NCBI RefSeq assembly: GCF_001649575.2
Contig: NC_051443.1
Coordinates: 22,893,563 to 22,957,562, forward strand
Source of the DNA: Kryptolebias marmoratus
Taxonomy: Eukaryota > Chordata > Actinopteri > Cyprinodontiformes > Rivulidae
Length of the DNA: 64,000 nucleotides
Direction of reading: 5' to 3'
A program made the translations under genes and the position numbers. The notes under the pieces are model-generated. The model made no database searches, was not told where the DNA came from, and saw only the letters and a program-made list of their open reading frames with translations. Below, piece by piece: positions 49,512-62,453 of this stretch (within the stretch, counting starts at the first letter, position 1; the number at the start of each line of letters is the position of its first letter).

Positions 49512-52500
49512 GGGAAATTCCTCTCTGTGGATAATGGTTGTCCTTTTTTTACTCCCAACACAAGTTCTCCACATCACAGGGTGTTCTCTTAAAACAGTGC
49601 CTGGAAGGAAACATAGTTGTGTTTCTGATAATCATTCAGAGCTATGCCACATTAGTCATGTGACATCAGCTTTTATCTGACGGGATCTGGTTTGACTAGA
49701 TTGGTTGAGCTTTTGAAGTTCTACAACTCAGAGCTATTTTTGACAGAGATCCCATCAAAGTGATTTTAGTGATCACTGTGGTTAGCTTTTGTTTGTTTGG
49801 TATGTATCCCCTCCCAGTTAGACCTCATTAGATTAAGATATATGTGGGCATGGAAACGTACAGGCATACAGGAGTGCATTGAACGTACAGCTCAATGTGC
49901 CTATGTGCTTTGCAGGATTTCAAAAGTAGTACAAAGTCAAATCTGTCTGATAAAATAGCTGTCAGTTCACTGCAGAGAGCTCTGATGAGCATTTGGTGCA
50001 ACACCTAAAGGTCATCTATTTTATCTCAGGTCACTGACTGGAGTTTAAAGCATCGTCCAATGAAAAATCATTTTTCAATGTTCTTAACATGTCCATATGG
50101 TGTTTTTTATTATAGTAAAACATAAAAACGTATGCAAAATACACTGTCATCACCATGAATGAACATCTTTGTATTTTTCTGCAGTCATACTTAATCAGGA
50201 TTGCATTCCTAGCAGAGAACCAGTGTTTTCATCTTAATTGAGGGCATTGCCAGAATTGTTTATAATGAACTATATTAGGAACACATTACTAACTGCTTGA
50301 AAATGGATTTAGGCCCAAACATCAGTATCTTCTGATGTGATACAAGTACCACTGGTGACACTCAGGATCTGCTGAGTGGTACTCTGAAAAAATGGTAACA
50401 ATTAGTTGGATTAAGTTGGATAACAAGCCAATAACAATAACAAGCTTTCTTTGATGGTTTCTTTCTATGATGCCATTAAATTGATAATGATAGCTGATGC
50501 AGTCATGCATGTTAAATTTTAAAGGTTTCAGGTGATTAAACGTGTTAGCGCCAAAGCAGGGATGCTATTTTCTAGAAATGAGATATAAATAAAGTGATTT
50601 ATGTCCTACAAGATTGATTACAACAAGGATCCATTGGTGAAAATTCTTCTTCTCATTTATCTATAATATCTGGTGTATTTCAACTTATCCACTCTCTCTG
50701 GCATGGACTGAGATGAATGACTTAAAAAAAAAAAACAAGACCGGAGAAAAAGGACGAGAGAGAAGAAAAAGGAGACAAGGACTCACTTGGCAGTTTGTAG
50801 ATAAACCACAAGACGGTGTCTGACAGTCAATGAGCTTGCAGTGAATGGTATTAAAATCCAACAGCAGTCAGAATCAATCACAAAGGCCCTCCATATGTCA
50901 ATTTAGAAATTGCTTTAGTATGGTCTCAGCGGTGGCGGGCTTGTCTCACCATTGATTTTCCATTAAGGCCAAACATCACATTATAATATATTGAACTGAG
51001 TAGATTCCTCTAATGTAGCATACATTTAAATAGTAAGAATGCCTCATAAACAGAGTTTAAAGATGTGCCTTTTTATGTCTGCAGTTAGTCTCTATAGTCC
51101 TCTCTCATATTTTCTTCTTTTATCTTGACAGTTTTTGGCGTGAATATCCAAAGGCAAAACAAAACTCTTATCATACAACTTATAATCCTAATAATTGTGA
51201 AATACATCTTTTCTTTTGCATTCCTTATTCCTTCGATCGCACCTTTTTTTTGACAATAAAAGCACACACTCATGTGACACTATATTCTAAACAAAGAAAG
51301 ACTGAATGACAGCAGAACAAAACTTCTTGTGCTTGTGCAGATTTTACACGTACAAACCACATATAGATAAATGTTTGTCGTTCAACAGTTTCTAAAACAA
51401 ATCTGGCCAAAATACACAAGCTTTATTCTTGTGTCCCTTTGAATTTCATCGCAGCATCTCCAGTAAGGTTCCTGACTTTTCAGCCTCACCATTGATTGAG
51501 CTGTTATTGTGTTGTCATTGATCACCGTGATGGTTAATGCAGCTAATGTTCAATGTTTTCAGAAAATAAATGAATAAATAAATTAGCCAACAGTTTTCGC
51601 TTGAATGCATCTGGATAGTTTCCTTTCTTGTGTTGTGATTGTAAGACTTTTTTTTTTTTGAAGAAAGTGTTGATACTTTAGATGAAACAGGTAAGAGGTT
51701 AAAGTAATAGCTCACAATTACACTAACTTATGTGTTGTCTTCTACATGTCTCCAATGTATATTAAACTATGAGCACTGCAACACGTTTTTTCCAAGTTAT
51801 AGCTTTTTCTTGAAACATTTGATCTACAGTATTTGTGACTAACTATGGGGAATAAAAAAAAAAAGCTTTTATTGATAATGCAATGGTAAAAATGGTAAAA
51901 GTCACAAATGGCACTACTGGTCTTTAAATCAAGAAATAAATTATAAATAAATAAAACAGATTTTTACAAAGATCCTAATTTGATTTGTTCATTGAATTAT
52001 TGGACAAATTTTTACCAATTGGCCTTTCAGTTTGCTAAATCTGGTTGCATTATAATGTCTTAATTTGGGCTGGATTGAATTTTTATGTATTCAAATTTGA
52101 ATTTGTAAGTAACTCTTTTTAACTGAGTTGTATTCAGATTGTATCAGAATAAAATGGATTTAATAGGATTAATTGAATTGCATGTAATGAAATCGTATTG
52201 AATGAATTGTTTCTAATTGGTTTATGTGCCTGGAACCTGGTAGTTGCTTCTAAGCAAAAAGTGCTAACACTAAGAGTCACGAGTTTAAAATAGAATTAAG
52301 ACAAAGGTGTATAGGGTAAGGTGAGGGGTTTTCAGCACCTGCTGCTTCTATAAACATTAATCAGCCCTTATTCACCTTTCATAGCTCCACACTGGCTGCC
52401 AGGGGACCCAGAGGTCAACTCTTCTAGCCTCTGGTTCCTCTAATGATGCCTTTTCCCAGGTCACAGGAAAAAGGGAGATCGAGGTTGTTGGGGCCCACTG

Positions 52501-52860
52501 CTGATAAAAAGTAATTGCGCCTTCAAAACCTCCCCTTCCCCTTCCCATTGGAGCTAGTATTAAAACAAATGGAGCACATAACCTGCTTGATGTCCTCTAC
52601 TAATTTTTATTTTCATTACTTTATTCATTTCTTTGAGGAGCAACCAATGCCACGTCCAGCATTAATCTCAGCTCCCTTGTTAGCACTCTTTTTGCAGATG
52701 TAAAATCTATGGTTTTGTGCACATACCGCCACACTTTCCGTTTGCACCTTAACCCATCCCCCATCATTAGAAATTCCTTATGACATCATTAAACCAATGA
52801 AATACAGCTTATTACAGTAGACCCCAGAGAAGGCTTTTATTTAAACGCCTCCCTCTCTCC
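49512..52860. other. Intron 2 sequence without recognised gene or element
   Basis: AT-rich DNA with A/T runs (50724-50735, 51648-51660, 51855-51866). 50300-50520 and 52370-52500 look less simple in composition, but I can assign nothing to them. No Vav exon 3 was found. Confidence 0.4.
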
Positions 52861-52879
52861 GAAACCCAGCCGCCTTGTT

Positions 52880-53060
52880 TCCTTTTCTCCCAACCTGTTT
52901 TAATTAGCCACCAAAGGAACATTGCTGTCATTTAAATGAACATGGCAATCAGTTTATTTGGCTGTTGCCATGATTAGCATAATTAGCCTGCACCTGTTAA
53001 CCATCTATCAACAGTTTGGTAATTTTCCGTCTGTGAGTGCAGAGCAGCGAAGGAAGGAAG
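52880..53060. promoter_or_regulatory. Candidate cis-regulatory patch with inverted RFX-like half-sites
   Basis: CATGGCAA (52941-52948) and TTGCCATG (52965-52972) form an exact 8-bp inverted pair 16 bases apart. Each resembles an RFX/X-box half-site (GTTGCCATG). Around them are ATTTAAAT-like and several ATTAG/TAATTAG homeodomain cores. The arrangement suggests an enhancer but is unproven. Confidence 0.3.
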
Positions 53061-55440
53061 ACGCTTTCTGACAGATTTTCATTAAACAAAGTCGCATCAT
53101 TTATTTAAAATGCAGAGATGGAGCCTGACATCAGTTTCTGTCTCACCCAAACCACCTCACATCCATGACTGACTCATGAAGTGTCCGAGCCATCAAAGTG
53201 ATTCTTTTTGACCAGATAGTAAAGTGTCAAGGTGAATTGATTTTGTGTTTGTGTTGCATTTGAATGGAAATTGGTCCTTTCGAACAGCTGTCACTTGGCA
53301 AAGAAAATTGAAGTGACAGCGGACAAATTTTGCTTTAAAAACAGTGATAAAATGTGAACCTTTCTCAATGTTTCATGCAAATTTGTCTTTGTAGAACAAA
53401 AAAACACATCCTGTGGTAGTTTGAGTTTGACGTTTCCAAGAAGTGACTGTTATATTCCATAAATATGACCTGCATCAGAACTCATTTCACATCCATCCAC
53501 TTTGGAAAACACAAAACACATCTCCAAACAGATGGTTGAGTTGTAATGTGAAGGAAACGCAGTTCAAACAACACCAACCCCGTGATTTAATTTGTACCAA
53601 CTGCTCCTATTTCAGTTGCCTTTCTCTCCCTCTCACTTCCCCCATCCATCTCTTCCCCTTCCTCACTGTCTTTCACTTCCCACTCATTCATCTCACACCT
53701 CTCTGACTGCGAGAGTGTTGTGATAAGACTGTGCCAGCAGCAGGCGAGCCACTATTGTGTCAAGACGACGTGATTGCCGTTGGACGGCAGTGTTTGATTA
53801 CCCTCTCTGCAGCCCTGAAATCTGTGCACGCTGAACTCTGCTCCTTTCATTTCCTTTCCATGCTTCATGGCTGAAAATAGTCAGCTCTTCAGTATCCACA
53901 CCCAGTGCTGCTAACATCTGGAACGTGCCTCAGCCACTGTCAGTCTGCCTGCCTGAATGCTGTTCACAGCAAAGTATGTTGTAACCTCAGTTACACACCC
54001 TCAGTGTAGTCTTACAGTCATTTTTCTGTTTTCCTCCTGGATCTTCAAATGTTTTGATTGCATTTACTGGTGCATAGCATGCCATCAAAAGGCCATATGA
54101 TGTTTTTAAGGACAAGTTTTGTAGCTGTTCTGCAAAATATACATTATTCTATATAATCGTGTTTGTTTCCAGGTACACAGGAAGATGTCTTGCTGGTTTA
54201 AAAGGATCCACAGATGTTCATTTTCTGTTGAAACATGCTCATGTTGGATTAGTTGAGCTGCAGTGTCCACTCACTGTGGGAGGTTACATTCATGGTGCGA
54301 TGGCGCTGGAGGAAAGGTAGCCACCCGTGCCTGTCAGACTCCAGCTGGAGAAAGTGCAGTAAGTGATGGAGGGAGGTTCAAGGGTCAAGCAGTCAGGGCC
54401 ACTGCCTCAGATGAATTTGTAACCTTCCATTAGTGACTACGTCCTCAGCAGCAGTCCTTTATTGTCAAGAGCAAAGTGGATTTTTAAAGGGATGATTTTC
54501 AGTCCATGTGTGGAGGGTTAAGTGCTCTAAGATTTATTGCAAAATGTTTACATCTGTCTGTGGACGGAATACTTAAACAGTTTGAATCAGTTTAATAGAC
54601 AAGAATCACATCAGGTGCTGAAGATGTGTTTATTTATAATCCAGTGTGGTGTTTTTATGTTATTGCACTGGTATTATGTTTATTACAGTTTAGGCTCATA
54701 TCCTTGCCTTTGATTTACCATTTGTGCCAATGCTAAAAGAGAAAAGCTAAATGGAATTCATTAGTGTTAGTGAGTGACCCTTCATTTTGTTATGCTGCTT
54801 TGGCATTCATAAATGTTTATAAGCAAAACTGTATCCTTTGTCACAAATTGCATTTTTCCCTCCAGAGAGATCATTTGTCGTCTCCTCCTGTGAGCAAACT
54901 CCATTCTGTCTCAGCAAATAATTTCTGTGGCTACTTCTGCCAGCCTGTCCCCTCCAACTTTACTTAACTGTCCATCAGGACACTCCCAAATGCAAGTTTT
55001 TACATAAAGCTTCCAAGACACAATCAATAATTCATTCCAAAACGGCACAGTGCTGATGATATTTCTCATGACATGAATTATAAATGGGGACTTCCTCCCC
55101 CTTCCTGTGTTTAGACCCCCTTCCATCTCTCCCCGTCCATGCTTCACTACCTTGTTATTCCTTCTGCTCGTTAACTGTAATACCCATAGAAACAGGTGGT
55201 TGCTTGGCAATAGATTGTTGTTTGGGGGGGAAAAGGTGTTCAGGGATCGAAACGCCTGTGGTGTGAACGCTTGGTGATGAGTTCACACTTACAGAAAGTA
55301 AAGCGAGATGTGATCAAGGTGTCTGTAATCCCCTCAAACAGTCCATAGTGTAGTTCAGTTTGCCTAGTCTGTGAGAAAAAGGTCAAAGACCCTAATTATG
55401 ATACAAGTGAAACCTTGGTGTTTTATTGAAAAGGTTGTCC
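53061..55440. other. Intron 2 sequence without recognised gene or element
   Basis: Unique-looking sequence. A pyrimidine-rich stretch at about 53617-53705 (CTCTCCCTCT type) stands out in composition. Short frames on both strands show no domain. Confidence 0.4.
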
Positions 55441-55446
55441 TACCAT

Positions 55447-55500
55447 ATAAATCAAATCAGCTTTACTCATAAAGCACATTTGACAATACATTAGTCAAAT
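55447..55500. repeat. Short fish-type dispersed repeat fragment
   Basis: The string AATCAAATCAGCTTTACTCA followed by TAAAGCACATTT matches the start of a dispersed teleost repeat (AAATCAAATCAACTTTATTTATAAAGCACATTT) in order. Only about 50 bases can be followed. Class unknown. Confidence 0.45.
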
Positions 55501-58500
55501 ATGTAGGAAAAAACTGAGAAACGACTCATCAGTTTTTATTTAAAAGCAAATTAAATGCATTGGAAATTGTTTTTGATGTCTCAGATCAAAATGACTTTTG
55601 TTAAATCATTCTTCTTTTCCTTATCGCAAGATGACATAATACTGTGTTGTTGTCTTTTAGTTTTTTATTATTATTTGAGATTAAAAGTTATTGTGACCTG
55701 ATCCAGGTTTGCTTTTCTATTTGTGATTCACTGAAGAGGGAGCCTGCAGTGAGGACCCTTCAACCCCAGTAGGTGTTTTGTCATCTTTTCTTTCTCTCCC
55801 TCCTGTTTTATTATGCTAGTTTTCACTCTGCCAGCATTCAGCGTCATTTAAATCCACTAACAGGGAATAAAGGAAAAGAGAAGCAATGAAATACATAAAA
55901 AAAAATGTTTATTTGACTTTTAGAGCCCAATGCGGTGTTAAGCTCATTGTGGAAATAATTGTCCTTTTTTATTTTGGGTAGCAGGGAATGCTACAGCTTG
56001 CTGCTAGAGAAACTGAAAGATGGAGACAATGCAGTTTGGCCTCAGATCAGCGCTCAGTGTGGCTCTTTGAAGTGTCTCAACTCACTCTTGTGCACTTAGC
56101 TGAGAGTGCAGAGAACCCAAAAGGCTGCTGAGGTGCAATCACACCTCTGTTGCTTTTTAGATTGTAAGGCGTTGGTCACTGGAGGGCGTTCCCCCCGTCG
56201 TCAGGGTGGCATATTTGCAGCGTCGCATCACTAAAGTACAGAGGATAAATGAGAAGAGCCCCCACCGAGAAAGAGTCTGTGAATTCTCTGCAGCCGGCGT
56301 GAGCGCTCATTATTTCCCCTCCCCCAGTTTCTTCTCCAAAGGGCCCCACAGGCACAGCTATGATGGGCAGGTACATTCGTTCAGGATTCACTAGCATGAA
56401 AAAAAAAGAATAAAACCTTCAAAAACGAGCCCATTTTCATTTTTCTCCCCAATTTAAGGGACTTACTTGCGTATATATCACAAAAGCTGGTCATCTTTGT
56501 TCATAAGTTATAATTATTGTGTTCACATAAATTAAATCAATGTAATCAATTTAAATGCTGTGGCTTATTAGTATTGATTGATCTCAGTTCCCAAATATTC
56601 ATCATAATATTGTAAATCCCAGTTAAACCCCTTATTGTATGCTATTTTATCAAATCATGGGAAAGCAGAGCTCAGACTGTCAAGATAGTTTTTTCTTTTT
56701 TTTCCCCCGACCTTTAAAAATAAATGCTATGGTTAGATCATAAAAGGTAACAAATTATAGTTTTTGTCAAACTGGACTTTCAACATTAATATCAAGTGAA
56801 GGAAAAATGGCTTTGTGTTGTCAGTAGGTGCAGACAGAAATGCTTTGCCAGACTTGTGCACCCTGCTGTGTAAATGGACCATGTGTTCACTGTCAGAACT
56901 AGCAGCCAGTCATTAAGGTTTGGCTGGAACTCTAACAGGGCCAAGCTGGAGATCTCAGCTCCCCTGACATTAGTTCAGTGTTGCAGTATTACTGGAGACA
57001 AAACTAATCATTTCAAGATTGTTGCATTCTGCTCAGGAACAAAATAAATAATTTCCTACAACAATCAGCCATAACTGTATGATCACTGCTAGGTTGGGGG
57101 AGTGACATTTCACTTGTGCTGCTCAGAAAGCATCCATCCTGGCATTCAAATGGACACTACTTTGACACACAGTATTATCACACATAACATTCCCCTACAG
57201 TAGCAACCTTCTCAGCTAGTTAGCAATGAACCTCACAACAGTTACATAAGAATGCCTCAGACATAATAAAAAAACAGGTGTTTTTCCTGTCTTCAAACCT
57301 CCTAAGTACCAATCTGATGGGTTCTGGTTTGATCACAGTATTGAATGTCGGGTAACCAACATTAATCAGTAAAACCTGTTTATTTATTTACATTTTGGAC
57401 ATTAATGTGCCATTAAGCTTTGCAGAAAATAAGTTGCACAGCATCTAATAAAACATGAAAAAGGAGTGTGTCAGAATTTACCGTGCTGACAGTGAGTAAA
57501 ACTTTTACTTTATGTAAAACTCAAGCATCAGATGTCTGCTTCACTGTGGTTTCGATGAGTAACACCAGGCGCTTAGACATTGTCCTCCATATTTCAGTGT
57601 AAATGTTTCCTAGTATTTTAACAGAAACAAAATGATGGCCACAACAGGTTTCAAAGTATACGTCAGCAAACTGAAACAAGAAAATTTAGACAGTAATATT
57701 TGTATCACTTCAGAACAGTTTTCCATATCTGTACAAAAGGTTCATTCAAGCACATAATGCCTTATTATCTCTTCCTCTGACTAGAAATTACTGTCAGATG
57801 TGCATAAATGTGGAAGTGGAAATAACCACTTCAGTTATTTGGAACATTGACGGGTCTGTCTATGGAAGTCATTAAATTTGTCATTGCTTTTCATACGGTC
57901 CACTTCATCAATGGGAGCACATCAGTGTTCAGGTTGATACACACACACACACAGAGTCTGTGGGCCATAAAGTCTCTGCTGGAGCTGGGGCACTCTGATT
58001 CCTCTTATCAAAAAGCTGTAAAATGGAAATTAGTCTGAATAGATGATGCGGTCTCTCATTACTCACGGCATGTATCACAGCAAGTACAGCAAGTTGTAGC
58101 AACGCATTTTGAGTATGATGGTGACAAACTGATAATAGTGAGATCACTTATCATTTACAGATTTTAATAATCTATCATTTCCCTTGTGTTTGTTACCTTT
58201 CTCAGCCAGATTCTTTATGAAATCGTTCAAGATGTTCTCCACCAAGGACCCTGTTTTCTCATTTCTTTTTATTCATGGCCTGCTATCAGATTCAAAATGA
58301 TGCTCTAACTATTCTTTGCACCTATTCCCAATCTTTGGTCTTTATCTCTTCTTTTCTTTTAATGTAGTTTGTAGTGCAGCACGGCACTGTAATTCGATAC
58401 AGGCGATAAAGAAACTAGCAGGCGGGTTCTTGTGTGGTAGCTGGCCCAGTGTCATGAAATTTCCCTGCAGTGGCCACTAAACCGATTCCCTCCTCTGAGC

Positions 58501-60050
58501 TTCAGTTCATTTACTTCTCTGCAGGTGCATCTTAAGAGGTATCTATGATGCACAGCTCCAATGGGGTGCACTTGGTTTATTAGGGAAAGCCAAAACTTTC
58601 CTCACTCAAAGAAATACTAACAATGCTTTGAGTGCAGCACAGGTTAAATGTTAAAATGAAGCATATCGAGTGGTTCCAGTGGTGTTGATTTCTGCTGCCA
58701 GAACTAATTTATAATATGATCAAAGCACATCCCCACTGTGTTCTAATAAAATACATTACCTGGGTCTTCTCTTGCACTCTTAATAAATTACATTATTGAT
58801 TTTCTACGTAGTAATGCAAATTAAAGACCCCTTTACACTTACACTGGAAGATGACCCCACTGCGATGCAAAAAAATAATCTTTGGTCTTAGTGAGTTCTT
58901 CAGGCACATGTTAGGAACACATTGGGCTCCCCATTTTATGTGACAACCTATTCAAAAGGTCACTTTTTAAGTGAGGTTGTGGTGTTTTTTTATCATCGTC
59001 ATAGTAGTATATTGAGATTCTGGGAGGAGCGTGGGGAAGCATGTTGGCAGCACATTCACGATGTCAGACCACGGGGATGAGTGTGGCTTGGTAGTTGAGA
59101 TTTTGAAGCAGGATTGGCCACGCTGTCATGCCTAAACTACAATTGTGATTGGGACACAGTCATGGTAATGACCCAGCAAAGACAAATTACTTTTTAGCAC
59201 AAAGCAGCATCTTGATCCTATCTGAGTGAGTTGTTCCAGGACAGGGTCAGGTGCATGGTGCAGTTGTGGGTGTATGTGGTAATATTGTCTTGGAAACATT
59301 CTACTTGCATATCGAGAGGGCACAGGAGAGTTTCAGGAATTCCAAAAATAGACTGAAAACAAATTTGGTTAATACTAAGAATGCAGCATAAATGACTAAG
59401 AATCTCACAGAGCTAAACAATATACAAAAATAAATAAATAAATAAAATAATTTTCAGTCAGTGTCACTGAATTCTGACTGTTTGTGACCAAAGCGTTTGT
59501 GTAACTGCATTGTGCATGGCCAATATTTGAAAAACTGCAGCCTAATTTTGTGTGCATGGCTTGCAAAACTGTATTTTATGTCATGCGCATTAATTGTTGC
59601 CCCCTCCACCCACTCCATACCCACCTTGGACCACTGTGTACCTACCTTGGCAACTGCCCCCATGTTTGATTCATAATTTACGTAAGTACACTTTTGAAAC
59701 GAAGACCAGTTTTTCAGTACTTATTATTTATGATCAGCATGGTTAGAGACCTTAGGCATTCTGGGCTGAAGCCTCAGATGTTCTGTCATAAGGGGAGCTC
59801 TTTTTCAGTTGTCAAAATACAGCTCCAGTGATGTAGCGTGGAAACATAATTGAGTTGGTTTGAGATCTCTGCAACAACTTTGTGACCATACAAAACTGGA
59901 AGAGCAGATTTTGCTGTGCTGTTCGTCAAATATGACATCTAACAGCAGACTCTAGGACTCATTTGAAAAGATCATAAACAGCTGCTAAATGTAAAGAAAG
60001 AAAATGTATGACTCCTGGTCTCCTGGTCTTAACGTTCAACTAGTAGACGT
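55501..60050. other. Intron 2 sequence without recognised gene or element
   Basis: Holds a CA tract (57939-57953) and a TAAA-type tetranucleotide tract (59427-59448). A CTCF-like TCACTGGAGGGCG lies at 56176-56188. The - strand frame 59132-59323 was inspected without recognising it. Confidence 0.4.
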
Positions 60051-60054
60051 GAAA

Positions 60055-60058
<4 letters not shown>

Positions 60059-60093
<35 letters not shown>
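60059..60093. repeat. TG microsatellite
   Basis: An uninterrupted TG dinucleotide tract of about 17 repeats, the longest perfect microsatellite in the window and probably polymorphic. Confidence 0.95.
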
Positions 60094-60097
<4 letters not shown>

Positions 60098-60099
60098 AT

Positions 60100-60320
60100 T
60101 TCTTGTACCCCATGCTGTGATCAGTCTGTTTGGTCTGCAATTACCAGCAGTGGGAGGGTACCTATAGGTACCTGCTCATCATCACAGAGCTAGCCAGGGC
60201 CCGACTCTGGACAAAGCAAACACAGGCATCCCTGCCAGAGACTGCATTATGGAGATTAGGCTGAAAGACTGACAAAGAGGAGGGAGGCTGGCTCAGTGAG
60301 AGCAGAGAGGCTTCAGGGAA
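60100..60320. promoter_or_regulatory. Candidate regulatory patch with a 16-bp perfect palindrome
   Basis: GGTACCTATAGGTACC at 60157-60172 is identical to its reverse complement. It sits in a GC-richer 200-bp stretch just right of the TG microsatellite. Function is unknown, and a chance palindrome of this length is uncommon but possible in 64 kb. Confidence 0.2.
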
Positions 60321-61114
60321 AAGAAATTTGTTTGCCTCTAGATGCTCCCCTAAGGTTCAGAAGGACGGAGGAAAACATTAAAATCTTATCAAGGTAAAAA
60401 TGTTCTGGATCTGAGTCAAATTACTAGAAATCTAATTAGGAATAATTTGGATTATCAGTTTATATTTTAAAACTTTTAAGGTAAAAGTTTATAATCTACT
60501 TTTTTGTCCCAAATGCAAAAGTTTTCTGTTGTTCACAAGTGAAAATTCTCCAACTTTAAAGTGAGAATGGAAGTTCTCATTGTCATTTTTTTCCTATTGA
60601 TTTGTCTGACCTGTAAATGTATTAAAATATTTACTGAAAAATAGAAATTTTAACAAACATTTTTAACTTGAGAAATGAACAAAGATTGCATTTCTGTCCT
60701 TTTCTTGAATTGACTTTTGGGCATTGAGCTTCTTCAGACTATTGAGCTCAGCATGACATAAAAATCAAGGAGGTAAGGTTAAAACAGAGAGACAGCGTGA
60801 TGAAGTGAGAGGACATGCAGAGAACCAGGGCGCACAGATTTTGGCACAAGCAGCTACAGAATGAAAACACCTTCGGGCAAAGGTCAAGTGTTTGACAGGT
60901 GAGATAATGCTGGGGAAAAGGAAACATTTGAAGGAGAAATTTAAAGCGAAATGTACTGGAACAAGCAAATATAAGCATAAGAAATCGTTCAGGCTTTATA
61001 ATGGAATGCGTTTCACATTACACAGTTATTTTCGCTGGAAATATTATGATATAACTGCAGGAAGTGCTACAGCTGGCTGCACTTCCAAGTCATTATATTT
61101 TTTGTAAATTGTGT
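60321..61114. other. Intron 2 sequence without recognised element
   Basis: AT-rich to about 60720, then mixed. The short frames at 60748-60978 on the - strand and 60892-61107 on the + strand have no family resemblance. Confidence 0.4.
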
Positions 61115-61126
61115 GTAAATAACTGT

Positions 61127-61555
61127 CCATCCATCCATCTTCTACTGCTTATCCGTGATCGGGTCGCGAGGGGAACAGGTCCAGGAGAGAGACCCAGGCA
61201 TCAGTTTCCCCAGAGACACTCTCCAGCTCCTTCTGGGGTATCCCAAGGTGTTCCCAGGCCAGAGAAGATACATAATACCTCCGGCAAGTTCTGGGTCTGC
61301 CCCAAGGTCTCTTCCCAGTGCGACATATCGAAAAACCTCCAAAGGGAGGCGTCCAGGAGGCATCCGAATCAGATGCCCGAATCACCCCAACTGACTCCTT
61401 TCGATGTGAAAGAGCAGCAGCTCTACTCCGAGCTCCCCCCGGATGACAGAGCTCCTCACCTTATCTCTAAGGCTGAGCCTGGAAGGGGATATAGCAGAGT
61501 GATGGAAGGAGCACTTTGAGGATCTCCTTAATCTGGCCACCATGTATATAACACA
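61127..61555 (-). mobile_element. Rex3-type LINE, 5'-truncated and 5'-inverted, with perfect target-site duplication
   Basis: The + strand starts with CCATCCATCCATC, the complement of the GATG tail of Rex3 (RTE clade). The - strand encodes the Rex3 C-terminus in broken frames: LSLRDKVRSSVIRGELGVE, LLFHIERSQLG (about 61382-61480), MPPGRLPLEVFR (near 61330-61363) and LAWEHLGIPQKELE. At about 61495 the orientation flips. The + strand then reads WKEHFEDLLNLATM (61503-61544), which belongs far upstream in the same reverse-transcriptase ORF. Both parts lie between perfect 12-bp copies of GTAAATAACTGT (61115-61126 and 61556-61567). The layout is that of a single twin-primed insertion. The Rex3 name rests on the tail and on protein motifs recalled from that family. 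Confidence 0.88.
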
Positions 61556-61567
61556 GTAAATAACTGT

Positions 61568-62280
61568 GTTATACAAAATTTGCCTGTATAATTATTTTCT
61601 TTTGCCCGTTTTTTTCTTTTTTAGCTCATCATATGGTGACTTAGACTTTTTTTTTTTTTTTCGTGGGCAATGGTCTAGTGCATGGAAGTCTTATGGTCCA
61701 TAGAAAGTTGGTTCCTTTTCTTCTCTCAGTATGAAAGTTCTGATATTGATCTCGCTCTCTCTCTCTGGGTGTTCACACTGCATAGGTTGTAGATAAGGCA
61801 GAGGGGATGCTATTCTTCAGAAACAAAGCACTTACAGCCTCACACACATGGAAAAGGCAATGAAACATACACAACGCACATTAAGCAGCTTGACTTAATT
61901 TAGTTGTGTTCACAGTATGTCTGCACACACACACTCACAAGCAGGAATTCATCCATTTACTTTGTGACTTATCTCTTTTGACACGACTTCACTCAGTGAG
62001 TCAGCTGGAGAGAACGTGTTGTTTTTAGCCCTGGGTGTGTGTGTCAGTGTGTGAATGACCTGGATAGGGCTTTTTATGCTGTGTAAGCACACTCTACAGG
62101 TGTATATTGAGCTTATGAGCTCGGTTACTGACATTTACGCTGTTTATGACACGCCATTGGACACCATGTGGTGGTTTGTTAGAGGAAGCTGGAACAAAAA
62201 GAGGAATGAACTAAAACGCATACATCTAAACTCAATAAACTTTTTATTTAAAGAAGAATATATATTTTTTATGTTAATGA
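61568..62280. other. Intron 2 sequence between LINE fragments
   Basis: T run at 61649-61661, a short CT tract near 61753-61766 and CA-rich bits near 61840-61940. No gene or element recognised. Confidence 0.4.
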
Positions 62281-62453
62281 TTAGTCCATCACAGGGCCTC
62301 ATAGAGACAAACACCTTTTCTTTCTCTCACACACACTTAGGGCCATTTTGGAGTTACTAATTAACCTAACATGCAAGTTTTTGGTCTGTGGGAGGAAACA
62401 GGAGTACCCGGAAACAACCATAACATTCACAGGGAGAACATGCAAAGTCCACT
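62281..62453 (-). mobile_element. LINE 3'-region fragment, antisense to vav2
   Basis: On the + strand, GTCCATCACAGGGCC, AGAGACAAACACC, CTAATTAACCTAACATGCAA, GTCTGTGGGAGGAAAC, GGAGTACCCGGA and CAGGGAGAACATGCAAA follow one another. This is the order found in the reverse complement of the common teleost LINE 3' untranslated region. It belongs to the same family as the fragment at 8853-8965 but covers the adjacent, more 5' part. It lacks the tail, so it was truncated at both ends. Confidence 0.75.

Noticed and set aside
59132..59323. 63-codon - strand frame that looked possibly transposase-like
   Set aside because: No diagnostic transposase motif could be placed.
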